Positions 37,101 through 61,934 of a DNA stretch of 64,000 nt are shown one piece after another. Below the pieces are notes generated by a model. The model searched no databases. It saw nothing but the letters and a program-made list of their open reading frames with translations, and had not been told where the DNA came from. A program made the position numbers and the translations under genes. The DNA lies in the NCBI RefSeq assembly GCF_027580225.2, contig NC_073359.2, positions 8,236,001 to 8,300,000 on the forward strand, written 5' to 3'. How positions within the stretch are numbered: position 1 is the first letter of the stretch; each line of letters opens with the position of its first letter. The DNA comes from Misgurnus anguillicaudatus (taxonomy: Eukaryota > Chordata > Actinopteri > Cypriniformes > Cobitidae).

Positions 37101-37932
37101 CTGCTAAAACCGGAAAAAAGCCCCTGCATCGTGGAAATGTTGGACTGGTTTGAAGAGGAAGATCGGCGTATCATCGTGTTGGAGTTTCCAGAACCCTGCA
37201 TAAGTCTCTTTGACTTTGTCGAGATGAATGAAGAAGATCTGTCTGAGGTCCAGGCACGTCACTTCATGCGGCAGGCAGTGGTCGCAGTTATGCACTGCAT
37301 TGACAGAGGTGTCTATCACGCAGACATAAAGCTTGAAAACTTTCTTGTCAAAACTGACACGATGGAGCTGAAATTGATCGATTTCGGAGTCAGCTTAATT
37401 ATGCCATCGTATAGCAGTGGTAAGTTGACTTTCTGTATTGTTCCCACACTAATGAAATTTATGGGGATGGATTGGATGCAGTTTTACTCTGATGACTTTT
37501 ACTAATGAAATATTTTCTCACCTCTTATTTATGTTAAAGTGCGACGCATGGCTATTGCAGATATGGTCGCTGATTTGGGCATTTTATTGTTCAAACTGTT
37601 GCCTAGACCAAGTCCATTTGACAAAAATGCTGTGATATCCGATGGTAAGAGAGCACCACCAACATAATATAAATATATATATATATATTTTATATATATT
37701 TTATGACCAATTTATGAAGAAATCCAAGTAAGCCCAAAGGGTTCACATACTTTTTCTTTCAACTGTATATATATATTTAAAATGACAAAACCTCAATGCC
37801 TAATCAATGCTCTTGTCTACACTTGCGAATACAGCGTGTAAAGACTTGCTACATCGCTGCATGGACCTCAATCCAGACAGAAGGCCAACATTAGAAGAAA
37901 TCTTACAACATAAATGGTTCGATGAGGGATAA
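28945..37932 (+). CDS. Pim-like serine/threonine kinase with expanded N-terminus (11 exons)
   Basis: The exons are 28945-29023, 32799-32963, 33207-33368, 34093-34254, 34388-34555, 35186-35953, 36395-36489, 36619-36672, 37053-37419, 37540-37644 and 37835-37932. All join with GT-AG borders in one open frame of 2,223 nt (740 residues). The ATG at 28945 follows an in-frame TAG. The first half is not kinase. It consists of four copies of a roughly 55-residue exon, then a large exon with a 67-residue repeat. The C-terminal half resembles Pim kinases: IGRGVFGDV loop, VAIK lysine, HADIKLEN catalytic loop, LIDFGVS, and the end LNPDRRPTLEEILQHKWF. The domain is about 260 residues and lacks the APE/P+1 block. 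Pim kinases are usually about 310-400 residues and have little outside the catalytic domain. Activity is doubtful; the open frame argues for a functional, perhaps non-catalytic, protein. Confidence 0.8.
29666..30051. mobile_element. MITE, TTAAAGGTGCAGTGTGTAA family, copy 1
   Basis: The left end TTAAAGGTGCAGTGTGTAAT and the inverted right end TTTACACACTGCACCTTTAA are inverted repeats. A close copy of the same length (387 bp) lies in rrbp1 at 51943-52329, sharing the interior phrases GGATCTCTTGAC and GGTCCCCTTACATG. A TTAA target is possible. Confidence 0.85.
30501..31525. mobile_element. Inner hAT of the triple nest
   Basis: The ends are CAGAGGTGGAAAAAGTACT and AGTTACTTTCCACCTCTG-like sequence. 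The right end reads CGTTACTTTCCACCTCTG. The perfect 8-bp duplication CTAATGTT is at 30493-30500 and 31526-31533. Both subterminal parts hold AAGTAAAAGTA and its relatives. It contains a CT microsatellite at 31029-31129. Confidence 0.93.
31029..31129. repeat. (CT)n microsatellite, interrupted
   Basis: Two CT tracts are separated by CATGTCTAATGACC, and the same phrase follows the second tract, so the unit may have duplicated. The open frame reading LSLSLS across it is an artefact. Confidence 0.95.
32799..34555 (+). CDS. Array of four duplicated phase-1 exons in the Pim-like gene
   Basis: The exons at 32799-32963, 33207-33368, 34093-34254 and 34388-34555 are 165, 162, 162 and 168 nt long. All begin and end in phase 1, so any number can be spliced without breaking the frame. 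Their proteins align: VRQNTILSxSAxGLVT, then a variable patch, then NISTPAAGH, then LPGAV followed by acidic residues. The first coding exon (28945-29023) already ends in SLPGAVMEDE, so it shares the tail of the module. Flanking intron sequence is also shared (CTATACAGTAAAATATTTAG and similar before each acceptor), so the duplication unit included the introns. The fourth copy has a basic tail (KKEERRKKKA) instead of an acidic one. I know no domain family that matches. Confidence 0.8.
33439..33652. mobile_element. hAT MITE hairpin in a kinase intron
   Basis: The left end CAGTGCTTCCCAATCCTGG and the inverted right end CCAGGATTGGGAAACACTG form a 214-bp hairpin. It is flanked by the perfect 8-bp duplication CTGTAGAT at 33431-33438 and 33653-33660. 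It lies between duplicated exons 3 and 4 of the Pim-like gene and accounts for part of the longer spacing there. Confidence 0.92.
34583..35098 (+). repeat. Dispersed MITE, AAAGGGATACTACAC family, in the kinase intron
   Basis: The block TTAGCATAGCTTAGCACAAT and the phrase GAATCCATTCAGCCAATCTC match, in opposite orientation, 15525-15825, and match the split copy at 48378-50580. It occupies most of the intron between 34555 and 35186. Confidence 0.75.
35186..35953 (+). CDS. Large exon of the Pim-like gene with a 201-bp tandem repeat
   Basis: This 768-nt exon encodes a basic start (KKPKQPKGKSIRAFFRRT), a cysteine patch (QHACCICQNEDD), an acidic linker (ESSDSDDPQPGPS) and then about 2.6 copies of a 67-residue unit starting at 35412, 35613 and 35814. 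The unit contains CLAGSFTLEKTEIQEETD, FDPAELRAQPDQAF, CKPGP and SPFGLE. Because 201 is a multiple of three, the frame is preserved, unlike the 70-bp minisatellite in the pseudogene copy. The residue content (Pro, Glu, Asp, Ser) predicts disorder. It is spliced in phase 1 on both sides. Confidence 0.8.
36395..37932 (+). CDS. Kinase-domain exons of the Pim-like gene
   Basis: Exon 36395-36489 holds the glycine loop GRGVFGDV. Exon 36619-36672 holds VAIK. Exon 37053-37419 runs from the hinge (LEFPEPC) to the catalytic loop HADIKLEN and DFG. Exons 37540-37644 and 37835-37932 hold the C-lobe (LGILLFKLLPRPSPF; RCMDLNPDRRPTLEEI). Compared with Pim1, the arginine of HRD is alanine, which is also missing in some active kinases. 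The activation segment jumps from DFGVSLIMPSYSS to VRRMAIADMVADLGILLF without a GTxxYxPPEW/APE block, and the helix G region is shortened. The splice borders there (AGTG/GTAAGT and TTAAAG/TG) are canonical and in frame. The domain may therefore be a pseudokinase. Confidence 0.8.
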
Positions 37933-38150
37933 AGGTCAGGAGCAGATCATCTTTTTACAGAAATCTTATACATTAGGTCATCAAAGACAGACATTTTTAA
38001 AGGAAAGAAAACTAAAGTAGAATGCTAAATACAAAGTTTTTGCATTTCTTGATTTAGCAGATCCTCAAATTGACTTCAGCGAGCGAGAGCAGAGGCAGAA
38101 GTGTAGAAGTCAAAGGAGAAAATGAAAATTAAGCATAAAGAAAAAATAAA
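37933..38150 (+). terminator. 3' UTR and polyadenylation signal of the Pim-like gene
   Basis: An AATAAA hexamer at 38145-38150 lies about 210 bp after the stop codon and is followed by AT/GT-rich sequence. A donor-like AAAG/GTCAGG follows the stop and an acceptor-like TTAGCAG precedes 38061, so the 3' UTR may be spliced. The first reading frame after that acceptor (DPQIDFSEREQRQKC) would be coding only if the upstream stop were avoided. Confidence 0.5.
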
Positions 38151-38156
38151 GCAATC

Positions 38157-38805
38157 ATTATTAATGTTCAATGTTTGTGAATCTGGGGAAAAATTTAAGG
38201 CCCTGGGAAGCTTTTAAAAATATACATACATAGATACAGGTCATTAAAGGGCTTGAATCTATCAAAAAATTCTAGACTTTTTAAGCACACGTGCTAAACT
38301 GTTCGCTTTAAATGCTTATATCTTCTGTATGCGAATGTTGATTCATACCAAAATGCTTTTTTGCATAGTTGTGTTTGACACATGAAAACGTCTTGGGTTA
38401 CGTATTTAACTGTTGTTCCCTGAGAAGGGAATGAGACGCTGCGTCTACCTTGCCATACATCCTGCGTCCCTGTAACGCCGTCTTTGGCAATATTTCAGAT
38501 AGTGATATACTTCCTGGCTCCCGCGTCATCCTGTCTTTGTCGTTAAGCCTCACCATTGGTTGAATTTGATATACACATTTAGACCCACTTACCCCTGCAG
38601 GCTTCCTCAAAGTGTCACCGCAGTGAAGCAGCGCAAGTTCCCTTGAAAGGGAACTGTAACAATGTATCTTAAAAGGTAACACAATGTAACCTTGCTCTCA
38701 CTTGAAATGTGTCCCCACATTTAGTCATTGAATTTGAGGGTATTGGACCTGGAAAGTCCTTGAAAGGTCCTTGAATTTGAAGTTAACTAAGGTGTGGAAA
38801 CCCTG
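38157..38805 (+). repeat. Long dispersed repeat, copy 1 (with inserted hairpin)
   Basis: The segment starts near GTTTGTGAATCTGGGGAAAA and ends AGGTGTGGAAACCCTG. It matches 60900-61600 in the same orientation over about 650-700 bp. Inside both copies lies a hairpin starting GTTGTTCCCTGAGAAGGGAA and ending TTCCCTTGAAAGGGAACTG, apparently one element inserted in another. The right end, CAGGGTTTCCACACC when inverted, is a common hAT-type terminus. Confidence 0.75.
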
Positions 38806-38857
38806 ATAAAAGCAAGTAAAGCCCAAACGACACTCCTCTGAGTTTTTATAAAATACA

Positions 38858-39102
38858 TTAAAGGCGGGATGCATTATCATTGAAAAACATTTTGGAAAAG
38901 GGAGTTGGGCCGAGTACCAAAACACACTTGTAGCCAATCAGCAGTTGGGGCGTGTTTACTAACAGACATTGTTGTCTGGGTTGCGGATGTGTGGGCGGGT
39001 CTATCAAAAGAAGGTCCAGATTCTGTCGGGGTAGGGGCGTGTTTGTTTAGGTGATTTCAAATATCAACATTGGCTTTCAGAGTTCATGCACCCCGCCTTT
39101 AA
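38858..39102. mobile_element. MITE, TTAAAGGCGGAGT family, copy 1
   Basis: The left end TTAAAGGCGGGATGCATTAT and the inverted right end TGCACCCCGCCTTTAA flank a 245-bp body with the phrase GGTCCAGATTCTGTCGGGGT. Other copies are at 45939-46162 (opposite orientation) and 57313-57559, both inside the rrbp1 transcription unit. Confidence 0.8.
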
Positions 39103-39154
39103 TTGATCATAAATTCTGTGCAATTAAACCTAGGCTACTAATCCACAGCACTAT

Positions 39155-39393
39155 GGGGCGGTTTCCCGGACAGGGATTAGACTAGTCCTAGACTAAAACA
39201 TTTTTAAGAGCTGTCCAAACTGACAACAACGTTCACTGACATATTTTTAAATACATCAGGGCCCTTCGTTTTACCTCAAAATGCACACAGGTAATGTTTT
39301 TAGTAAGGCATGTTTGTTAAAGCTAGTTATATTTCCTAATTAAACTAAGGCCTAGTCCTAGATTAAGCTAATCTCTGTCCGGGAAACCGCCCC
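39155..39393. mobile_element. MITE, GGGCGGTTTCCCGGACAGGG family, copy 2
   Basis: GGGGCGGTTTCCCGGACAGG at the left and CTGTCCGGGAAACCGCCCC at the right are perfect inverted repeats. Internal GGACTAG and CTAGTCCTAG motifs match the copy at 19035-19275. The TAT next to both ends may be the target duplication. Confidence 0.85.
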
Positions 39394-42301
39394 TATATTG
39401 TATAATTTAATATGTTTTGTTAAATTAAAATTGTAAGTTTCCCTCCCTCTGAAGTCCTCATTTACATTTAGACATTTAGCAGACGCTTTTATCCAAAGTA
39501 ACCTACAAAGATTAAAAAACAATAAAGCAATTTGTTATAGGGAGGCAATAGTACAAGAAGTGCTTATACCAAGTTACAAGTTTGTACTATTCCAAAACCT
39601 GTCTATTGCGAGAGAGTGAGTTAGTAATTTTCTTTTTTATTCAAGATAGTAGAGGTATGTTTGTAGTCAATATCAATTTGTCAAGTATTTTTGGACTAGA
39701 TGAGTTTTTAGTTGTTTTTTGAATGCTGCAAGAGATGCGGCTGACCGGACTCCTATATGAAGATTATTTCACCAGCAGGGAGAAGTGAAGGAAAATGAGC
39801 CAGAACGTGATTTAGTGCACTTTTGTGAAGATATGACAAGGCGCTGCACATTTACATGGAGCATGGGAGTGATTTTGGCTGTCATTGGAGGTTATGCCAT
39901 TCAATGAAACCAAACTTGGCCTATTGCAAGTTCGCTCCAAGTGGCAGAACATCCCTGGCTGCAGGTGGCCAAGACTGAAAAAATAAAAAAAAAGTATTCG
40001 ATTAAATGTTTTATGTGATATTTTACATTTACATTTATTTCAAATTTACTGTTAAAGTAAACAGACTTGCAAGCTATGAGGAGTAGAAGCCAGCAGGAGA
40101 CGTTTAAGTCGTCGTTATCGTTCTGCAAGACCTCGCTGGAGCTTCACAAGAGTGGTTTGCTGCTTAAGTAGCCTGACACAGAGGGTTGCACCAACTAATT
40201 TTGAAAAGTATTTAGGTAGGTGGTCGTATTGCCTTGCCCAAACACATGATACACAGTTGAGAAAATATGGGACATGCTGTCATCTACATACATCCTATGC
40301 AAAAAAGTTTATTTTTATAGCCTAACTTTACAAAACATGTAAAAGTCTCAAAATTTTTTCAAGACTGTCTGTGAATCTTCCATGCTCTTACCTGTGAAGG
40401 TAACTTCAGTTTCAGGAGCAGTCACGCCTGGAGAGCAATTGGAGGAGGACATCTCAGTCGCAACCTGCCAGCAACCTTTGAATATTATCAGTCTTTGATG
40501 GTGGATCAAGCCAAAGTATGTATAGTAAATTTTTAAATGGACATCATTCTGTCTTTTATCCTTCTGTCTGATTTTGTCATTTGTTGCTTCAGGAACTTTA
40601 GAAGATGAATAGTGAAGAATTTAGAATATACGTAAGTCTGAGTAAAAAGCTGTTCACATTATATCGATATCTATGTCCACATCATAATGATAACTTAAAG
40701 GAATAGTCAATTTTCTTAAAAGAAAAATCCAGATAATTTACTCACCACCATGTCATCCAAAATGTTGATGTCTTTCTTTGTTCAGTCGAGAAGAAATTAT
40801 GTTTTTTGAGGAAAACATTGCAGGATTTTTCTCATTTTAATGGACTTTAATAGACACCAACAATTAATACTTAACTCAACATTTAACAGTTTTTTTCAAC
40901 GGAGTTTCAAAGGACTATAAACGATCCCTAACGAGGCAAAAGGGTCTTATCGTTTTCTAGCAAAACGATTGTCATTTGTGACAAGAAAAATAAAAAATAT
41001 GCACTTTTAAACCACAACTTTTCGTCTAGGTCCGGTCCAGCGCGACCTAACGTAAATGCATAGTGACGTAGGGAGGTCAGGTGTTACATATATAAAACGC
41101 ACATTTGCGGACCATTTTAAACAATAAACTGACACAAAGACATTAATTGGTATCATTCCACATACAACAATGTCGGAACGGTTTTTTGTTGTTTTGTTTT
41201 GTTGTTTTTTTTGTTAAATTATATGACTAAAGCTGTTACCTGTAAATTTAAATCAAGTACTCGGTATCGGCAAGTACTGAAATGCAAGTACTCGTATTCC
41301 AAAAAAAGTGGTATCGGTGCATCCCTACAATGCATTTTAATATAAATGTAAGTTTAATGCATTTATTCTGTGTGGATTGCATGTTGTGCTGGATTTATAC
41401 ATATGATCCCGGAGACATTAACAAATTAATTAATTAGCAGTTCACTATTTAATGCTGTGGAACATTATGAACTTATCTTTGTGTCATAATGTGTTGGCCG
41501 ATAAAAACTACACGAAATCAGACTATTTTACAGGGTAAGTTCATTTCTTCCTAATATACTTGAATCCTTATGTTTTAAGAATATAAACAAACATATTTTA
41601 AAATATTTTAAATTAATATACTAAACTATATTGATATTTGGCTATCAATTCCCACTAAGCAATGTGACGTCAAAACGTTTGCATGTCTTTTTTGCACTTC
41701 CAACTATGGTCCCCTGAAGGTGCAGACTGCAATGCCAGATGACGTCTTTTTCCAATGCGTCTATTTTTTAAAGTCCTCATTTACTTCAATTTAAGCTTAT
41801 TTAAAAAACACACCGTGTGTGGGCCATCATACCAGAACAACCTACTTACAAATATTTAAACAGTACTCAATTTTTACTACACACGTCAGCATCAATAGTC
41901 TTAAAAAGAAATACTACCAAGCCATCAGGTAAATAGTTTATTATCTTATAACATTTGTCAGCAGCCAACTACAGAGTGTAAGGCTCGTACTGCATTGCCA
42001 CACAATGAAATCTTTCTTCTCACAAGAACAGGCAAACAAAAGATAAAAAGAGTGATTGCACAAGTCACGTGTGTTTTACACAAACACTTCTCCTTTTTAA
42101 CACTGAAAATGATTTTTTTGAGGCATTTGAGGTGATGGGGTTTATTCACCTAATAATGGCTCCAACAAAATAAAAAATACTCCTATACAATCCTCAACAT
42201 TTCATATCAGGAAATATATTTGCAAAAGTATTAGAGAATACAAAGTAAATAATGCAAAGGAATAATTAAAGTAACAATTTGGTTTGACTTGATTCATTGT
42301 G
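39394..42301. other. Convergent intergenic interval, repeat debris
   Basis: No gene was supported between the converging kinase and rrbp1 genes. Repeat fragments include AGACATTTAGCAGACGCTTT at 39468, a tail shared by many fish repeats, and an old element at 40698-41330 beginning TTAAAGGAATAGTCAATTTT. An exon-like stretch near 40410-40515 has no recognisable product. The rrbp1 3' UTR occupies the right-hand few hundred bases; AATAAA on the minus strand occurs at 42141-42146 and 41938-41943. Confidence 0.4.
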
Positions 42302-57252
<14,951 letters not shown>

Positions 57253-57312
57253 CTTTGCCTTGTCCGGTCCGTCCTAAATCTGATCCTACAAGGGACATAA
57301 AGCAATTGTTAC

Positions 57313-57559
57313 TAAAAGGCGGAGTGCACGATTTCTAAAAAACGCTTCGGAAAAGGGAGTCGAGTCGACTACCCAAACACACTTGTAGCCAATTAGCATT
57401 AAGGTGCATGTCTACTAAATGACACAGTTGCCTGGGTTGCGTATGTGTGGGGTGGGTCTATCAAAAGAAGGTCCAGATTCTATTGGTGTAGGGGCGTGTT
57501 TGTTTAGGTGATTTAAAATGTCAACATTGGCTTTCAGAGATCATGGACCCTGGCTTTAA
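57313..57559. mobile_element. MITE, TTAAAGGCGGAGT family, copy 3, in rrbp1 intron 1
   Basis: AAAAGGCGGAGTGCACGATT at the left and CATGGACCCTGGCTTTAA at the right pair as inverted ends. The phrase GGTCCAGATTCTATTGG is shared with the copy at 38858. It starts about 28 bp upstream of the exon 2 acceptor. Confidence 0.8.
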
Positions 57560-59036
57560 CTCTTCACTGGCCGATACAACAGTGGTCTTGGATTTCATAC
57601 TGCCATCTATCCGCAGGGATACATCATTACGCAAAATAATTTTCAGTTACCTATAGAAATATGTAACATCACACATTATTCACCTATTTTGTAAAATAAT
57701 ATGAACATATATATTTTTATAATACTATAAAAAACTATTCAGGTGGTCATGTGATCAGCTGGTAACCTTAATATTTCATATTTCAAGAATTTTTTGTATA
57801 TGACTAGATTCTTCGTGTCATATTTACATAATTTTAAACATGTTGGTCAAAAACATTTCTTATTTGTTCAGGTATAAAACGTACTGGATAAAACCTCACA
57901 GAGCGCCGAGTTGTTGACAGGGGAAAAGTGATGCCTTTAAACAGTGAATCAAAACTTGTAAAAAGAAATGTACATTTTTCCAAACAAAAAACCCAAAACC
58001 TTATAATAGCTCTTGCCCAGTGGAGTTCATGTTATGCAACACCCCACCGAAACCACGATCCTTAACATTCCCTCATGCAAACACACAAAGGCATACATTC
58101 AATGTCCAGGGTACAGGTTTGTGTGCAGAAAAGCACAATTGAACAAACCAGAGCAATTCTTCACTGGAATGTTTAAAGATTGGGGTTTTATAGGTTTGCC
58201 CCAGGTGAGAGGGTCAACTTTAAAGAAAACACATCCCTTCTCACAGATACAAAACACATGCAAGCTGTCCATATAAAGCACATATATAGGCTTACACAAC
58301 TATACAAGCTTAATTTGGTTCTCTGTGCCTTTATAAAAAGTTTGCAGTTGTACTCCAATTTTCTCTATTCTGCAGACTCACTTCATAGATATGCACATAT
58401 TTCCCATGACCACAATTTTAGCATCCAAATGTGAAATTCAAACAGCAGGGCTCAGGTAACATTAGCTTTTTGCAGTGTTACTGTATACAGTACAACACAT
58501 CTCACTGAATGTAGGTTGCTTTTTATGTCAGACATTAACCCTTTTAGTACTATAACATCACAGACATTACATAACAAGTGTGCTACAAAGTATCCTTTAA
58601 CAAAGCTACCCTAGGTAACTATTCAAAATACATGAATAGCTTTAATACAACTTTTCTGATGGATATAAAAAATATTTCCTAAAGTGAAAAGTACATTTTA
58701 ATGGTAAATGTACATTTGATTTACTCAACAGTTGTCTAAACGAGGTAAAATTTGTGTTAATAAAATGCGCAAAGCAGACAATCCCGTAACTATGTCACTG
58801 GAACAAACACATTAAACAAACAGTCCATGAAAGATCAATAAATGACACGTACTCTTATGAATAAGCTCCGTACGCACAAACTTTTTGAAGATGCAAAATA
58901 TCAAACGTAATACGAAAAAGGCAATTTTGTTATAATACCGACAGTTAGATTAAGAGATGACTTGACTAAATATCACAACATAACTTTAGTGTTCATCAAA
59001 CGCTTTTATAACGGTGATAGAAAAGCGGTCGCTTAC
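57560..59036. other. rrbp1 intron 1, otherwise featureless
   Basis: Beyond the MITE at its exon 2 end, no exon or regulatory cluster was seen. Short open frames at 58013-58434 lack splice or homology support. Confidence 0.4.
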
Positions 59037-59110
59037 CTGCTGTTAAACTTGCAGAAGTTCACAATCACCGCTGACTTTTGGAGTCGTGGCACTTTCTGCG
59101 AGCGCCCGCC
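59037..59110 (-). other. rrbp1: rrbp1 exon 1, 5' UTR
   Basis: On the minus strand the sequence ends TTTAACAGCAG/GTAAGC at 59037, a strong donor, which pairs with the acceptor CCCTTGTAG before 57285. It contains no ATG in good context, and the first coding ATG is in exon 2. The 5' limit is not visible. About 59100-59110 is a guess from the position of the promoter boxes. Confidence 0.65.
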
Positions 59111-59215
59111 TCTAAAGCTGATACTCATCCTCATGCTGACGTCTGATTGGACGAACGCCTGTCAGTCAACTCCCTTTAAATTGGTACGTCACGCGTTGTA
59201 TCCGCAAGCTGTGGG
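59111..59215 (-). promoter_or_regulatory. rrbp1: Putative rrbp1 promoter
   Basis: Reading on the minus strand there are two CCAAT boxes (complements at 59146-59150 and 59180-59184), a CRE/ATF-like GACGTCAG beside the first (59138-59143 region) and a CGTGACGTAC site near 59186-59195. Local CpG density is high. ATF/CRE sites near CCAAT boxes would fit control by ER-stress factors, but that is inference. Confidence 0.5.
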
Positions 59216-59550
59216 CTTTTGTGAGCGTGTACTGTACTGATATATAAAATAATAATTATTAGAGAAATAAAATAGAAAATATGATGTTAAAAAGTTTAAA
59301 ATATATTATTTAAATCTGTAAATATTGTTATAAATAAAATTTAAATTAAATAGAAGATAATGATGTAATATGTAAACAACAGACGCACTCCAATAAGTTT
59401 CCTAACTAACGTTAGATAGCATCTTTGCCATACAGTATTACATAAAATACTGTTGTGGTATCACACATTTATGGTATCAGATTGTAACATGGTACTTCAA
59501 TTCATACCATAGTAGGCTATTAAACGGCATCCATCATATTAAATCGTTTT

Positions 59551-59885
59551 AAAGGGATAGTACACCAAAAAATGAAAATTTTGTCATCATTTAATCACTC
59601 TTATGTTGTTACAAACATGTATAAATGTCTTTGTTTTGACGAAAACAAACGAAGATATTTTGAGGAATGTTTTTAACTGAACCGATCATAAGCCCCATTC
59701 GCTTCCATAGTAGGCTACTCTTTTTCCTACTATGGAAGTGAGTGGGGCTCACAAACGGTTTGGTTACAAACATTTCTCTAAATATCTTTCTTTGTGTTTA
59801 TCAGAACAAATACATTTATACAGGTTTGTAACAACATGAGAATGTACAAATGATGAAAGTATTTTTTTTTGTGAACTATTCCTTA
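59551..59885. mobile_element. MITE, TAAAGGGATAGTTCACC family, copy 2
   Basis: TTAAAGGGATAGTACACC at the left and TTTGTGAACTATTCCTTA at the right are imperfect inverted ends. Internal TTACAAACATGTATAAATG and its complement make a long hairpin. It is related to 24275-24572. A TACTATAG-rich stretch at 59888-60110 resembles the arms of the palindromic element at 20490. Confidence 0.75.
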
Positions 59886-60899
59886 CTGTTGTGTACTTCA
59901 GTATTTACTATAGTAAAACTGTAGTATGCTCTAGTAATACACTTATAGTAGGCCTATTAACTATGAACTGTAGTAGGCTAAGCATTAAAGTATACTTAAT
60001 ATTTACTAAGGTTCAAAAACACTATAGTATCCAGGAATGATCAGTTTACTATAGTAAATACTAAGTTGGTATACTACAATATTTTTGTAGTACTAATATT
60101 TTTCTGGCATTCAAGATTAAAAGCTAAAATTAGAGTGACATTAAAGTGAAATATTTGAATACTTGATTCATTTAATGTAATCCTTTATAGTTTTTAATTC
60201 AATCAGCTGCTGTTGGATGACGACATCTTTTCACATTCACCCAAAGCTTTGCTCAGAAGGTCACTGAACTTTTGAAGATACATTCGAGTACACATCCACC
60301 CCCTCACACCCACATCCACTAAAACACCAAACACACACTGTTTCTTCTCAGAAGTGCCTTGGATCTGTGCAAACTATAACATTGTAGTTCATATAAAGGG
60401 AAAGGGGGTTCACACATTTCCAGACGTGATGAAATACAGGACAAATCAACAAACAGCAAGGGAAGCTGTTTACTTACTACCAATATACCCATTACTATGC
60501 TGATTTCTAAAACACTGCTAAGTAACACCCAGCTGCTAACATCTCTTTCAGTATTGATGATAGATTGACAGACAAAATAACAAAATCAGATGCAAGTTCA
60601 TTTAAAAGCCACCAAACCTGACTTTATATCCAGCATATAAAACCCAACCCAAAAGTATGACACGATATGAAGAGGTGGAGATTTTTGTTTATATGTTATA
60701 CTTTGTTTATTTGTTATAGGAGCATCAAAGTTTGATTACAATCATTGATTTCACATTAATTTCAATCTTTGTCAGTCGATATTAAAGATATCAAGGTAAT
60801 ATTTTCATAGCATGTCTTCACGGTTTTACATATGACTTTACACTGGGTTTACACAGACTGGGTCACATATTATACCAACAAATACTGCCTCTGTTTATT

Positions 60900-61600
60900 G
60901 AAATCCTTGAAAGTTTGTGAATCTGGGGAAAAAAATCATGGTGCTGGGAAGTTTTTAAAAATATACATACATAGATACAGGTCATTGAAAGTGCTTGAAT
61001 CTTTTTTGGGCAAGAAGTTTTCTGGAAAAAAATCCATATTATTCCCTGTGTAGTGTAGGAAAATATCGTAAAAATTCTAGACTTTTTAAGCACACTTGCA
61101 AAAATTTTCGTTTTAAATGCTTATATCTTTATATGTGAATGTTGATTCATACCAAAATGCTTTTTTGCATCGTTGTGTTTGACAAATAAAAATGTCTCGG
61201 GTTACATGTAACTGTTGTTCCCTGAGAAGGGAACGAGACGCTGCGTCTCCCTTGCCATACTTCCTGCGTTCCTGTAACGCCATCTTTGGCAATATTTCAA
61301 ATAGCGATATACTTCCTGAGTCCCATGTCACCCTGTCTTTGTCGTTAAGCCTCACCATTGGTTACATTTGATATACACATTAAAGACGCACTTACCCCTG
61401 GAGGCGTCCCCAAAGTGTCACCGCAGTGACGCAGCGCGAGTTCCCTCGAAAGGTAACTGTAACAATGTATCTTAAAAGGTAACACAATGTAACCTTGCTG
61501 TAACTTGAAATGTGTCCTCACATTTAGTCCTTGAATTTGAGGTTATTGGACCTGGAAAGTCCTTGGAAGGTCCTTGAATTTGAAGTTAACTTAAGGTGTG
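60900..61600 (+). repeat. Long dispersed repeat, copy 2
   Basis: It runs from GTTTGTGAATCTGGGGAAAA to AGGTGTGGGAACCTG and matches 38157-38805 in the same orientation. It includes the inner hairpin with TGTTGTTCCCTGAGAAGGGA and TTCCCTCGAAAGGTAACTG ends. The copies flank rrbp1 on either side, in direct orientation. Confidence 0.75.
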
Positions 61601-61784
61601 GGAACCTGTTATAAGAACGCGATAATTTTATACGAACACAATTATTTTCACTAGCCTTACCTGTATTATTACTCCACTGTCATGAGAAATATAATAGCCT
61701 GATATATAAAATCTACTACCACTCAATTCATAGCATTAAATACATTTTTGAAAACAAGTCTATAAACCATAAGACACAATGCAG

Positions 61785-61934
61785 CACGAAAGATAATTCT
61801 CTCGGTTGGTCTGAAACTGTCTCACACTGGCCCCGGGGCTATAAGTCCATTCTTAATGTTGAGCCCTGGTATTTGGATAACTACTTCAAGCCCAACCAGC
61901 CGTGTTTTGTGAACAACCACATCTGCCAGCAGCG
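61785..61934 (+). CDS. Exon-like segment, product unknown
   Basis: An acceptor-like AATGCAG precedes 61785, and CAGCAGCG/GTAAGC ends the segment at 61934. The 150 nt are open in one frame, which reads KDNSLGWSETVSHWPRGYKS, then ILNVEPWYLDNYFKPNQPCF, then VNNHICQQR. The phase is the same on both sides (2/2), as for a cassette exon. The Trp, Tyr and Cys content suggests an extracellular or folded domain rather than chance, but I do not recognise it, and no partner exon was found within the window. Confidence 0.4.

Noticed and set aside
37420..37505. Read-through of the kinase exon past 37419
   Set aside because: The open frame continues by chance into the intron; a canonical donor at 37420 and a matching acceptor at 37539 keep the kinase frame.
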